DNA of 64,000 bases, from the NCBI GenBank assembly GCA_014529385.2, contig CM043971.1:82441340-82505339 (forward strand). The letters are read 5' to 3'. Below the pieces are notes generated by a model. The model was not told the DNA's origin. It did not search any database and saw nothing but the letters and a program-made list of their open reading frames with translations. The stretch comes from Adiantum capillus-veneris (taxonomy: Eukaryota; Streptophyta; Polypodiopsida; Polypodiales; Pteridaceae). This document shows positions 1 to 9,110 of the stretch, piece by piece; positions within the stretch are counted from its first letter, which is position 1, and every line of letters begins with the position of its first letter. The position numbers were made by a program, and so were the translations under genes.

Positions 1-705
1 TTAAATCTCCTAAATTATTATTGGACCCCTTAGGTGGCCAACCAATAGGCTTCAGGCACACCATGAGGGCAACATGAGGAGGAACTTGACAAGTGTCCCT
101 TTTGCTTTCTTTGTACCATGCATGCCTTGTGTGAGTGTGTGGGTGTTCTCTCTCATCCCCCCTCATGTAGGGCTCGCCCCCTCCTTGTAGAGATTGAATC
201 TTTGACTTTTTGACACCTCAAGCCCCTCATGCATAGGCCTAGTTCCCACCACAAGCTTGGCTCATAAGCACTTTAAGCTTGGGCTGGGTTCTCACCTCAA
301 GTGCAACCCTAGCATCTCGAGCATGTCAAGCACCTCAAGCATCTCAAGAACCTCAAGCACCTTAGTCATCAAGCATGATAAGCAGGACAAGCACCTCGAG
401 CTGGGTCAGGTTCTCGCGCCTCAAGCTCAGCCCTAGCTTACCTAAGGTCAAAGGCCTTTTACACACATTATTGGAGGTCTTCAACGAAGCTAACCCTAAG
501 GTCTTATGGTCCATTTGTTAGCCTTGATCTTTGATAGACCATCTCTCATTTGGGCCCCTTTACCATTGGCCCCGTGTTGAGATAGATCTATAAGCACATG
601 TCTATATCTTAACACTTGTTCCCGTTTACTCCCACATTAAGTGATCAATTTAATATAAGAAAGTCATTTGGGTTGGTTAGATATTAGATATTAGATTTTA
701 TGACA
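1..705 (-). repeat. 3' LTR of element E (partial)
   Basis: Direct repeat of 7152-7864. Read on the minus strand the LTR begins with TGTCATAAAATC at 705. About 900 bp of this LTR lie beyond the left window edge, so the left target-site duplication cannot be seen. Confidence 0.92.
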
Positions 706-718
706 TTACCTCTCTCTT
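706..718 (-). other. Polypurine tract of element E
   Basis: The minus strand reads AAGAGAGAGGTAA immediately before the TG of the 3' LTR. This is the expected place and composition for the plus-strand primer. Bases 719-1063 are the untranslated stretch after the chromodomain stop; I see no gene there. Confidence 0.75.
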
Positions 719-1063
719 GAAATCATAGTCGTCCTTGACTATGAGGTAGAAGAGATAAAGCCTTAGTCATTAGTCAATTTTACTTAGCGGGTAGAGAATC
801 CCTTTTTACCCTACGACATCTTTCCAAGATGGATGACTAATCCATTTGGTGCTTGGGAGACATAGCTGCCGCAAGCATGTCTGCTCTTAAGTCCATTTCA
901 TTCTCCCAAAGTAGAGTGACAAATTCTACTTGGTGTTTGAGAGACGTCGTCATCACAAACATGATTCTAAGCATGCATACTAATTAAATTTGTGCACAAT
1001 TAAAAAGAGGACTAGTCTTATAAGACAAAAACATGAGTCATTTAAAAGAAATTTGTACATTTG

Positions 1064-1534
1064 TTACTCTAATGTAGCATTGTAAGCATTGACAAGGTTC
1101 ATACTATCCTTAAGCTGTATTCCTTGCATCCATCTAGCATCTTCAAAAGGATAATTTTTGAACTTAATAAGATACCTTTGGATAATCTTACCATGTCGTA
1201 GTACCTTGTCTTCATGCCGAAAGACAGCTTCGGGTTGTAGCACCTCTTCTTGGTCTTCAACTTCGGGAGGGTCTTCAATAATTGGTTCAGTTGGTGGCTC
1301 TCCTTTGTAGGGCTTAAGTAGGCTTACATGAAAGGCATTGTGTATGAGCCAATGGTTGGGCAACTTGAGTTGATAAGCCGTCTCATTGATGGGCTTCAAG
1401 ATTTGGAAATGACCATAGTATCTTTTTGCTAGTTTAGTATAATACTTTTGATGGCCCGTAGGATTTTTGCCTGTCTTTTGCCTTAATCGATCCTTAGGAA
1501 ACTTGAGTAAGACCCAATCATTTTCTTTGAACAT
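1064..1534 (-). pseudogene. Integrase C-terminus plus chromodomain of element E (out of frame with pol)
   Basis: This 156-residue reading frame begins with the post-core integrase region (residues ~1-75, ending in the conserved 'NAFHVSLLKPY') and ends in a chromodomain (residues ~100-145, 'EAVFRHEDKVLRHG', 'YLIKFKNYP', 'ARWM'). In chromoviruses the chromodomain guides the integration complex to particular chromatin. Its ATG overlaps the TAA of the upstream pol frame. The overlap arises because pol slips frame about 20-30 bases before its stop: the other frame there continues smoothly into this ORF. So it is the tail of the pol polyprotein, cut off by a small indel, rather than a separate gene. 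A programmed frameshift is possible but unlikely at this position. Confidence 0.85.
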
Positions 1535-4500
1535 TAAGGCTCTTCTGTGCTTATCAGCCCAACAGCTTTTTGCCTTTGTTGAGAGATGGATATAGCCTCC
1601 TTAATCTTTTGAAAAGATTCTTGTAGGTCACGGCTATACTCATCGGCGGCGAAGATCTTCCCATGTACTTTGAGTAGCAAGGGACTTTTAGGTCTTCCCT
1701 CAATGATCTCAAAAGGTGCTTTTCCCGTAGAAGTATGTACAGTATTATTGTAGGCATACTGTACAAGAGGTAAGTACTTTTCACATTGTGAGCGTTGATC
1801 TACTTCAGTAACATAAGTCTTGAGTAGATCGAGTATCGTAAGATTGGCTATCTCACTTTGGCCATCCGTTTGTTGGTGATAGGCCGAAGAGAAATTCAAT
1901 CTTGTTCCTAGATGTTCAAAGAGACGTTTCCAGAAATTATTGGTCATTCTAGGATCTCTATCTGACACGATGTATGTGGGTAATCCACGGTGCTTGAAAA
2001 TCTGAGATATGAAGAGAGTTGCCATGTGATGTGCCTTAATAGTCTGTTTGACAAGAATAAAATGTGCTTGCTTGCTAAACCTGTCAACTCTTGTCCATAT
2101 TCCTGTATTCCCATGGATAGACTTGGGTAATACAAAGATGAAATCCATGGATATACTCTCCCATGGTGAATTTGGGATAGGCAATGGCTGGAGTAATCCA
2201 GGTTGCTTACCTCTATCATACTTGGTCTTTTGGCATACTACACATTTTGAAACATACTCTTGTATGTCCACTTTCATGGTAGGCCAATAGAAGTACGTCT
2301 CTACTCCTCGGAGAGTAGGTTGAATACCTCTATGCCCCGCATATGGAGGAGCATGGGATTCATACATAACTTTCTCACGAAGGGAATGGGTAACACATAG
2401 CCTTTTGCCGTGGAGAAGATAACCATCCTGCAAGGTGAATGGTTCCTCTTTCTTCCCCAAAGCAAGGGCTGACATTATGTCTCTAAAGTCAGGGTCAGTA
2501 GCATACTCATCTATCATAAAGGATAGATCATTGTGAGTAGCTATAGACACCGCATTAACTTTGGGTCGTCGTGAAAGTGCATCGGCCACTTGATTGTGCT
2601 TACCAACTATTTGAGCAATATGGAAATTTTGCGAAAGAAAATTTTCCCACCTCATTTGTTTGTCGGAAAGCTTGGTTTGCGTCATGAAATACTTGAGACT
2701 TTGGTGGTCAGTTCGTAGGATAAATGGAGTCCCCAATAGGTAGTGCTTCCATGTGTCTAGGGCATGTAGAATAGCTAAAAGCTCTTTCTCATAAATGCCC
2801 AAGACTCGTTCATCAATATTAAGCCTTCGGATCTCATATGCTATGTCATGCCCTTCTTGAAGCAAAACTGCTCCAAGGCAATCACCACAAGCATCACATT
2901 GGACCTCAAATGGCTTTGAAAGATCCAGAAGCACGAGGACTGGTTGGGAAGTAAGCTTCTCTTTGAGCTTTTCAAAATCATTTTGCTCCTTAGCAGTCCA
3001 TAAAAAATTAACGTTCTGCTTAGTTAAGTCGTGTAGTGGTCCTGCTACTTGAGAGAATTTTGCTATGAAGCGTCTATAGTATGCGCACATACCAACAAAG
3101 CTTCTTAGCTCATGTAGATTTCTTGGGTTAGGCCATGCTTTTATTATCTCTAACTTTGATGGATCCATTCGGATACCATCTTTAGAGATAATATGACCTA
3201 GGTATTGAATCTCTTGAAGGAAGAATTCACTTTTCTTTTGCTTAAGAAAAAGCGTGTTCTCCCTCAATGCTTGAAAAATCACTTGGAGATGTTGCTTATG
3301 TTCCTCCAAAGACTCGGAGCAGATGATGATATCATCAAAGAACACTCCAGTGAATTTGCGGTATGGTCTAAAAATTTTCTCCATCAAACGATTGAATGTA
3401 GCTGGTGCATTAGTCAAGCCAAAAGGCATGACCAGATATTCATAAAGACCAAACATTGTGCGAAACACAGTCTTTAAGATATCTTCATCCACTATCCTTA
3501 TTTGATGATAGCCATTCTTAAGGTCAATCCTACTGAAGTAGGTACAGCCTTGTAGCGTATCAAACAGATATTCTACCCGAGGTACGAAAAATCTTTTTTT
3601 GATAGTGATATGGTTTAGTGCTCGATAGTCCACACACATACGGTATGTACCATCTTTCTTTTGCACTAAAAGGACTGGAGAACAAAAGGGAGAGGAACTA
3701 GGCCTCACCATCCCTTTGTCTACCAGCTCTTGTACTTGCCTCATGATCTCCTCTTGTTGAGCTTGTGAGACTCGATAAGGAGGCTTGTTAGGTGGTGAGC
3801 TTCTAGGAAGGAGCTGAATGTGATGGTCATCATCCCCTCGTTTTGGAGGTAAGTCCATAGCGATATCATCGATGAACACATCTTGGAATCCTTTTAGAAA
3901 ATTAGACAAGTCTAACTCTTCTTGATTCCTACCATTTACATTTGATGAAACATTAGTATCTTTTAGAGACTCTTTGACAAAAATCATGTACGCAAAAACT
4001 GAGCTCTTCATTGACTTATCAAAAGCAAGAGGATTTACAAGTGGAATAGTGCGACCACGCTCACTAGCATGTATATACATATTCTTTCCCGTGTAGGTGA
4101 AGTAGATTCTCCTTTCAGGGAACTTCATGTTGGCATCCATGCGATCAAACCATGCTGCCCCTAGGATAACATCCTCGTGTTGGAGAGGAGAGATGAAGAA
4201 GTCTCCTTTGTCGACACAGCTTTGGACATGAAGCCTCAACTTCCCAATCAAGGGAGTAACGGAGGCTTGTTGTCCCTTGAAAGCTGCATCAGCCACTACT
4301 TTATCTCCCATCTCAAAAGCTTGAATGCCCAACTTGGTGGCCAACTCTATTGATATGAAGTTGAGAGTAGAGCCAGGGTCAAACAAGATGAAGGCATCAT
4401 GCTCTCTTACCTTTCCCCAAGCATAGGAGAGTGATGTTCCTTTGCAATGAGCATCCTCTTTTGGAGCTTCGATGGTGGAAGCCCTAGGAGTCTCATTGCG

Positions 4501-4704
4501 AGTATTCTTCTTGGGGCAAGAACGATAGCCATGTCCTTGCTCCCCACACTTGAAACACTCATGGTCCTTGCGAAAAGCTTCAAGCTCTTCAGGAGAGAGT
4601 TTGTTTTTACCTTTGTAAACTCCCTTATTCCTAGGACCGATTGTTGTTGTTGCTGGAAGTGACTTGGGAAGTATTTTGAACATTGGTTTTCCCCTTTGCA
4701 TCAT
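1534..4704 (-). CDS. Gag zinc knuckle-protease-reverse transcriptase-RNase H-integrase polyprotein of element E
   Basis: This open frame of 1056 residues copies element RNA into DNA and inserts it. Visible in order: a CCHC zinc knuckle (C50, C53, H58, C63); a retropepsin with D109-P-G, where the middle residue is P instead of the usual S/T; a reverse transcriptase at ~340-510 with the first catalytic Asp at D394 and F-F-D-D at 455-458; RNase H at ~600-710 (D604, D666, 'VADALSRR'); an integrase HHCC finger (H784, H791, C821, C824); and an integrase core with D854, D915 and E951. Length and order match plant chromoviruses. The frame ends in a short non-homologous tail because of a frameshift before the chromodomain. 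The first ATG is arbitrary, since gag and pol are normally translated together. The D-P-G protease motif may impair processing. Confidence 0.93.
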   Translation of the reverse strand: MMQRGKPMFKILPKSLPATTTIGPRNKGVYKGKNKLSPEELEAFRKDHECFKCGEQGHGYRSCPKKNTRNETPRASTIEAPKEDAHCKGTSLSYAWGKVREHDAFILFDPGSTLNFISIELATKLGIQAFEMGDKVVADAAFKGQQASVTPLIGKLRLHVQSCVDKGDFFISPLQHEDVILGAAWFDRMDANMKFPERRIYFTYTGKNMYIHASERGRTIPLVNPLAFDKSMKSSVFAYMIFVKESLKDTNVSSNVNGRNQEELDLSNFLKGFQDVFIDDIAMDLPPKRGDDDHHIQLLPRSSPPNKPPYRVSQAQQEEIMRQVQELVDKGMVRPSSSPFCSPVLLVQKKDGTYRMCVDYRALNHITIKKRFFVPRVEYLFDTLQGCTYFSRIDLKNGYHQIRIVDEDILKTVFRTMFGLYEYLVMPFGLTNAPATFNRLMEKIFRPYRKFTGVFFDDIIICSESLEEHKQHLQVIFQALRENTLFLKQKKSEFFLQEIQYLGHIISKDGIRMDPSKLEIIKAWPNPRNLHELRSFVGMCAYYRRFIAKFSQVAGPLHDLTKQNVNFLWTAKEQNDFEKLKEKLTSQPVLVLLDLSKPFEVQCDACGDCLGAVLLQEGHDIAYEIRRLNIDERVLGIYEKELLAILHALDTWKHYLLGTPFILRTDHQSLKYFMTQTKLSDKQMRWENFLSQNFHIAQIVGKHNQVADALSRRPKVNAVSIATHNDLSFMIDEYATDPDFRDIMSALALGKKEEPFTLQDGYLLHGKRLCVTHSLREKVMYESHAPPYAGHRGIQPTLRGVETYFYWPTMKVDIQEYVSKCVVCQKTKYDRGKQPGLLQPLPIPNSPWESISMDFIFVLPKSIHGNTGIWTRVDRFSKQAHFILVKQTIKAHHMATLFISQIFKHRGLPTYIVSDRDPRMTNNFWKRLFEHLGTRLNFSSAYHQQTDGQSEIANLTILDLLKTYVTEVDQRSQCEKYLPLVQYAYNNTVHTSTGKAPFEIIEGRPKSPLLLKVHGKIFAADEYSRDLQESFQKIKEAISISQQRQKAVGLISTEEP

Positions 4705-4810
4705 TTTTGTCTTTGTTTTCTATGGGCTTGACATTACGTCTAGCCCCTTGATGTAAATTGATGCGTGAAGCAACCATGGTGTGATGGATTACTTCGCTAA
4801 TAGTACCTAT
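4631..4810 (-). pseudogene. Frame-shifted gag C-terminus of element E
   Basis: The segment with 'EVIHHTMVASRINLHQGARRN' followed by an asparagine/lysine-rich linker is a typical continuation of a gypsy gag domain. It lies in a frame other than the main gag ORF and other than pol. This indicates one or two small indels between 4800 and 4630 in this copy. Confidence 0.65.
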
Positions 4811-5843
4811 GCCGTTGAGAGTTGATGTATTCGTCCATCTCTTCAGGTAATCCCGCACAGAATTGCTGACTTTGCTCGGCAAAGTCTATCTTTTGAAAGA
4901 CAGTAGCCTTCAGATGTAAATCCCAAAACTTGTCTACGTACTTGTGGATAGACTCATGAGAGAGAAGCTTCAAGCTGTGCCATTCAGTAAGCACTTTGTC
5001 TTTTGCATCGCTTGCAAGGAATTGCTTCATGATGGAAACTCGTAGAGTTTTCCATGTCTTTGGGGCTTCACCATTGCCACGAAGGCTAGCCCACCATTGA
5101 CGAGCTGATTTTTGGAAGTGCATAGCTACATGGCGTAGCTTGGAGGACTCTATGAAGCCCTCGTTTCCAAAGGCCGCATCAAATTGCTGGATGAATCCCA
5201 ACACTTTGTCGGTAGTACCAAAGGTGCCATCATAGGTGACAAAAGAGATACTCTTTCCTCCTTCCTTGAACTTCTTTAGCTTTTGTGACCTTCGCCATGC
5301 AGGAAATGATTTGCGATGTCCTCCCCTCTTGTATTCTCTACGCGAATAGCCATAACTTTCGTTGGAAGAGGAGGAAGGTGAAGAAGAAGGAGAAGAGGGT
5401 GACCTCTTCCTAGCCCTTTTCTTCCTTTGTTTCCTCTTTTGCCTTTCAGAGTGATGAGGAGAAGGACTATGTGTTGATCTTTTCCTCTTGGGAGGAGTGG
5501 GCGATCGTCTAGACCGCCGTCTTCGTGGAGCCACATCTTCAGAGGAACTTAAACTTTCATTGCTTTCTTGCTCTTTGGATTCCTCCTCTCGAATGGGAGA
5601 GAGTCTTCTTTTGGGGGTCTCTTCAAGAGGCCTCCTAAGCTCTCTCTCCTCTAGGAGAGGAAGGGAAATTCCATAAGCACGAAGTTGTTGAGTAACTTCG
5701 GCTTGCAAAGCAAGGTTGCCCATAGCTTGCTGCAACCTAGTGACGAGATAATGCACAAACATGGGAGCATCATCATTAGCACCTTCATGTGCAAAATCAA
5801 AGCTATCAATGTTCATTCTACTCTCTTGATTATTGTCAGCCAT
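4797..5843 (-). CDS. Gag protein of element E with an arginine/serine-rich N-terminal half
   Basis: The gag packages element RNA. I choose the ATG at 5843 (protein starting MADNNQESRMN) because element F keeps the same start context (8694, MVDNNQERRMN); the longer frame opens at 5885. Residues ~85-190 (of the longer frame) are a very basic and serine-rich tract with repeated RS, SP and KR pairs. A retrotransposon gag domain follows at ~260-340 ('WWASL', 'FLASDAKDKV', 'YVDKFWDL'). The frame runs out at 4797 soon after a likely indel. The true gag C-terminus continues in another frame at 4631-4882 ('TISEVIHHTMVASRINLHQGAR'), which leads towards the pol zinc knuckle. The RS-rich tract resembles a nuclear-localisation or SR-protein-like region. 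Confidence 0.85.
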   Translation of the reverse strand: MADNNQESRMNIDSFDFAHEGANDDAPMFVHYLVTRLQQAMGNLALQAEVTQQLRAYGISLPLLEERELRRPLEETPKRRLSPIREEESKEQESNESLSSSEDVAPRRRRSRRSPTPPKRKRSTHSPSPHHSERQKRKQRKKRARKRSPSSPSSSPSSSSNESYGYSRREYKRGGHRKSFPAWRRSQKLKKFKEGGKSISFVTYDGTFGTTDKVLGFIQQFDAAFGNEGFIESSKLRHVAMHFQKSARQWWASLRGNGEAPKTWKTLRVSIMKQFLASDAKDKVLTEWHSLKLLSHESIHKYVDKFWDLHLKATVFQKIDFAEQSQQFCAGLPEEMDEYINSQRHRYY

Positions 5844-5885
5844 GTTAACAAAATTTACGTATGTACTTAGTGTATGCTTTGGCAA

Positions 5886-6244
5886 TTCAAAACCTTAGTT
5901 GCCACTCCTCTTAGCCTTTGAAAATCGGCTCTTAAGTATCTACACCCACGGCTCGAAGTGGTTAATTATAGAGAGTAGAGGAGTAGGTCTAACATAGCAG
6001 AGTTGCCGAGGGCTAGCTCCTTTCGGACTTCTTATGGCTCAATAATGTTAAAGCCGTAGGCAAGTCTAAAAAGACTCCATTATTAAGTCCAAAGCTCCCG
6101 AGGTGTGCACCATCCCCCACATAGTGGGCTCAACAAAACCGATAATAGATCCCAATTCCACTTACCCTAATATAATTAACAACATCAACCATTTATAGGC
6201 TACTTAAGGACCTCTCTTCTTAAGCAAGAAAAGAGAAACCAAAT
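5886..6244 (-). other. 5' leader of element E
   Basis: Untranslated leader between primer site and gag. A closely similar leader sits in element F at about 8710-9097. No gene is visible. Confidence 0.7.
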
Positions 6245-6256
6245 GCTCTGATACCA
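6245..6256 (-). other. Primer-binding site of element E (initiator-Met tRNA type)
   Basis: The minus strand reads TGGTATCAGAGC one base after the LTR end. This is the standard plant primer site complementary to the 3' end of initiator methionine tRNA. Confidence 0.93.
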
Positions 6257-6257
6257 A

Positions 6258-7864
6258 TGTAATGGAATTGGCCTATTTAATTTGAGAGTAGCGGAAATTA
6301 ATGAGAGTACTTTTGAGAAATGACTTTGTGAGCATAGTGGGTGAACATAATTGAAGATAGCAACATAATCATAGAAATTAGCTAACTTGGCATGAACAAT
6401 ACTTTTGCAAGAGAGAGAATTTAGGGAACATGACAACAGTTGAGGACTAGATTTATGTGGAGCCGGTCCCCCCTCCAATAGGCATTTGTAATATGATTTC
6501 TCCCATTAAGAGAGACTTGTTACAATACAATCTTTGTGTTCTTTGTGACCTAGGTGATGCAATGAAGATGGAAAGCTCATGCATCACAAACATAACATAA
6601 ACTTGAAGAAAAGCTTTAACTATCCCAAGCCTCAGTCCCAAGACCTCAAACACCTTCGAAGGTGGAGAGAGCTAGCAGGGAATGAGGGTAGGGAAGAGGA
6701 AGAAGAAACATTTCGTAGGAGAAAGAATTAGTTCCTCACTTATCAGAACTCTTGTTGCTAGCATACATAATAGCATATTAGTGAAGAAGAAGGAGATGGC
6801 AAGCTTAAGCATTGAAGCATGGCTCTTGGTTGGATTTGCACTCCATATCCAAGAGTGTTGGTGTAGGCTCTCAACCTCTACTTGCTTGGAGAAGGAGAGG
6901 GAGCTCTTGCACTTTGCATAGCACACAATGAGAGTGTTTGTGAGTGTTTGTGGGTGAGTATACCCCCTAACCAACCCCCTATCTTGCTTGGGTCGACCCC
7001 CCCTTGTAGCTCATGCTTGAATCTCATTGGACCCCTCCAGGCCTAGCCAATCACAAGCAGGAGGCATTACAAGCAGCAAGGGTAGCCTTGAGACAAGTGT
7101 CCCCCTTTCCCCTTTGAGAGAGAGGGCTAGATAAACGCTAAATCATTTAATTAAATCTCCTAAATTATTATTGGACCCCTTGGGTGGCCAACCAATAGGC
7201 TTCAGGCACACCATGAGGGCAACATGAGGAGGAACTTGACAAGTGTCCCTTTTGCTTTCTTTGTACTATGCATGCCTTGTGTGAGTGTGTGGGTGTTCTC
7301 TCTCATCCCCCCTCGTGTAGGGCTCCCCCCCTCCTTGCAGGGATTGAATCTTTGACTTTTTGACACCTCAAGCTCCTCATGCATAGGCCCAGTTCCCACC
7401 ACAAGCTTGGCTCATAAGCACTTTAAGCTTGGGCTGGGTTCTCACCTCAAGTGCAACCCTAGCATCTCAAGCATGTCAAGCACCTCAAGCATCTCAATAA
7501 TTAAGCACCTCAAGCACCTTAGTCATCAAGCATGACAAGCAGGACAAGCACCTCGAGCTAGGTCGGGTTCCCGCGCCTCAAGCTCACCCCTAGCTTACCT
7601 AAGGTCAAAGGCCTTTTACACACATTATTGGAGGTCTTCAATGAAGCTAACCCTACGGTCTTATGCTCCATTTGTTAGCCTTGCTCTTTGATAGACCATC
7701 TCTCATTTGGGCCCCTTTACCATTGGCTCCATGTTGAAATAGATCTATAAGCACATGTCTATATCTTAACACTTGTTCCCATTTATTCTCCCACATTAAG
7801 TGATCAATTTAATATGAGAAAATCATTTGGGTTTGTTAGATATTAGATATTAGATTTTATGACA
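6258..7864 (-). repeat. 5' LTR of element E (1607 bp)
   Basis: Bounded by TG at 6258 and CA at 7863-7864 on the plus strand (minus strand: TGTCATAA ... CATTACA). The outer part is repeated at 1-705. It should carry the promoter and polyadenylation signals. I could not assign a confident TATA box. Confidence 0.92.
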
Positions 7865-8694
7865 TGCAAGGAATTGCTTCATGATGGAAACTCGTAGTTT
7901 TCCTTGTCTTTGGGGCTTCGCCATTGCCTCGAAGGCTAGCCCACCGTTGACGAGCCGATTTCTAGAAGTGCATAGCTACATGGCGTAGCTTGGAGGACTC
8001 CATGAAGCCCTCGTCTCCAAAGGCCACATCAAATTGTTGGATGAAGGCGAATACTTTGTCGGTAGCACCAAAGGTGCCATCATAGGTGAGAAAAGAGATA
8101 CTCTTTCCTCCCTGTTTGAGCTTCTTGAGCTTTTGTGACCTTCACCATGCAGGGTAAGATTTGCGATGTCCTCCCCTCTTTTATTCTCTAGGAGAATAGC
8201 CATAGCTTTCATCAGTAGAGGAGGAAGGTGAGGAAGAAGGAGAAGAGGGTGACCTCTTTCTTTGCCCTTTTCTTCCTTGGTTTCCTCTCTTCCCTTTTGG
8301 AGTGACGAGGAGAAGGACTATGGGTTAACCGTTTCCTCTTGTGAGGAGTTGGCGATCATTTAATCCTCCTTCTTCGTGGAGCCACATCTTCGAAGGAATT
8401 TAGGGATTCATTGCTTTCTTGATCTTTGGATTCCTCCTCTCGTATGGGAGAGAGTCTTCTTTTGGGGGTCTCTTCAAGAGGCCTCGTAAGCTCTCTCTCC
8501 TATTGGAGAGGAAAGGAAATCCCATAAGCACAAAGTTGTTGAGTAACTTCGGCTTGCAAAGTGGGGTTGCCCATAGCTTGTTGCAACCTAGTGACAAGAT
8601 AATTAACAAACACGGGAACATCATCATTGGCACCTTCATGTGCAAAATCAAAGCTATCAATGTTCATTCTCCTCTCTTGATTATTGTCAACCAT
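7865..8694 (-). pseudogene. Truncated gag of element F (interrupted by element E)
   Basis: The minus strand from 8694 starts MVDNNQERRMNIDSFDF, the homologue of the E gag start. It then has an in-frame TAG after 'YGISFPLQ', several frame changes through the basic/serine-rich tract, and gag-domain similarity up to 7865, where E's 5' LTR begins. Bases 7865 onward (TGCAAGGAATTGC) match E's own gag at 5016-5030, so E inserted within this gag gene. The remainder of F should lie beyond the left window edge, preceded by a copy of the first five bases (TGCAA) if this was a simple insertion. Confidence 0.85.
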
Positions 8695-9097
8695 GCTAAT
8701 TAAACTTATGTGTATTTATTGAGTGTATGCTTTGGCAATTCAAAACCTTAGTTGCTATTCCTCTTAGCCTTTGAAAATAGGCACTTAAGTATCTACACCC
8801 ACGGTTCGAATTGGTTAATTATAGAGAGTAGTGGAGTGAGTCTAACATAGAGAAGTTGTCGAGGGATAGCTCCTTTCGGACTTCTTATGGCTCAATAATG
8901 GTAAAGCAGTAGGCAAGTCTCAAAAGACTCCATTATTAAGTCCAAAGCTCCCGAGGTGTGCACCATATCCCACATAGTGGGCTCAACAAAACTCATAATA
9001 GATCCCAGTCCCACTTACCCTAATATAATTAACAAAATCAACCATTAATAGGCTACTTAAGGACCTCTCTTCTTAAGCAAGAAAAGAGAAACCAAAT
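8695..9097 (-). other. 5' leader of element F
   Basis: Homologous to the E leader at 5886-6244. No gene is seen. Confidence 0.7.
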
Positions 9098-9109
9098 GCT
9101 CTAATACCA
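9098..9109 (-). other. Primer-binding site of element F, mutated
   Basis: The minus strand reads TGGTATTAGAGC, one change from the initiator-Met tRNA site seen in E. Confidence 0.85.
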
Positions 9110-9110
9110 A

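Larger units (their letters stand above)
1..7864 (-). mobile_element. Chromovirus-type Ty3/gypsy LTR retrotransposon (element E), 3' LTR cut by window edge
   Basis: Read on the minus strand, the order is 5' LTR (7864-6258), primer site, gag, protease-RT-RNase H-integrase, chromodomain, polypurine tract, then the first 705 bp of the 3' LTR. Bases 1-705 match 7152-7864 almost base for base, which defines the LTR pair. The chromodomain at the end of pol places it among chromoviruses. The sequence right of the 5' LTR (7865 on) continues as the gag gene of a related copy, so E appears inserted in element F. At least one frameshift separates integrase and chromodomain and another lies near the gag end, so this copy is probably inactive although most of pol is open. 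Confidence 0.92.

Noticed and set aside
6200-7402. Several 60-100 codon ORFs inside the E and F LTRs
   Set aside because: They lie in LTR sequence, overlap on both strands and share no features with proteins.
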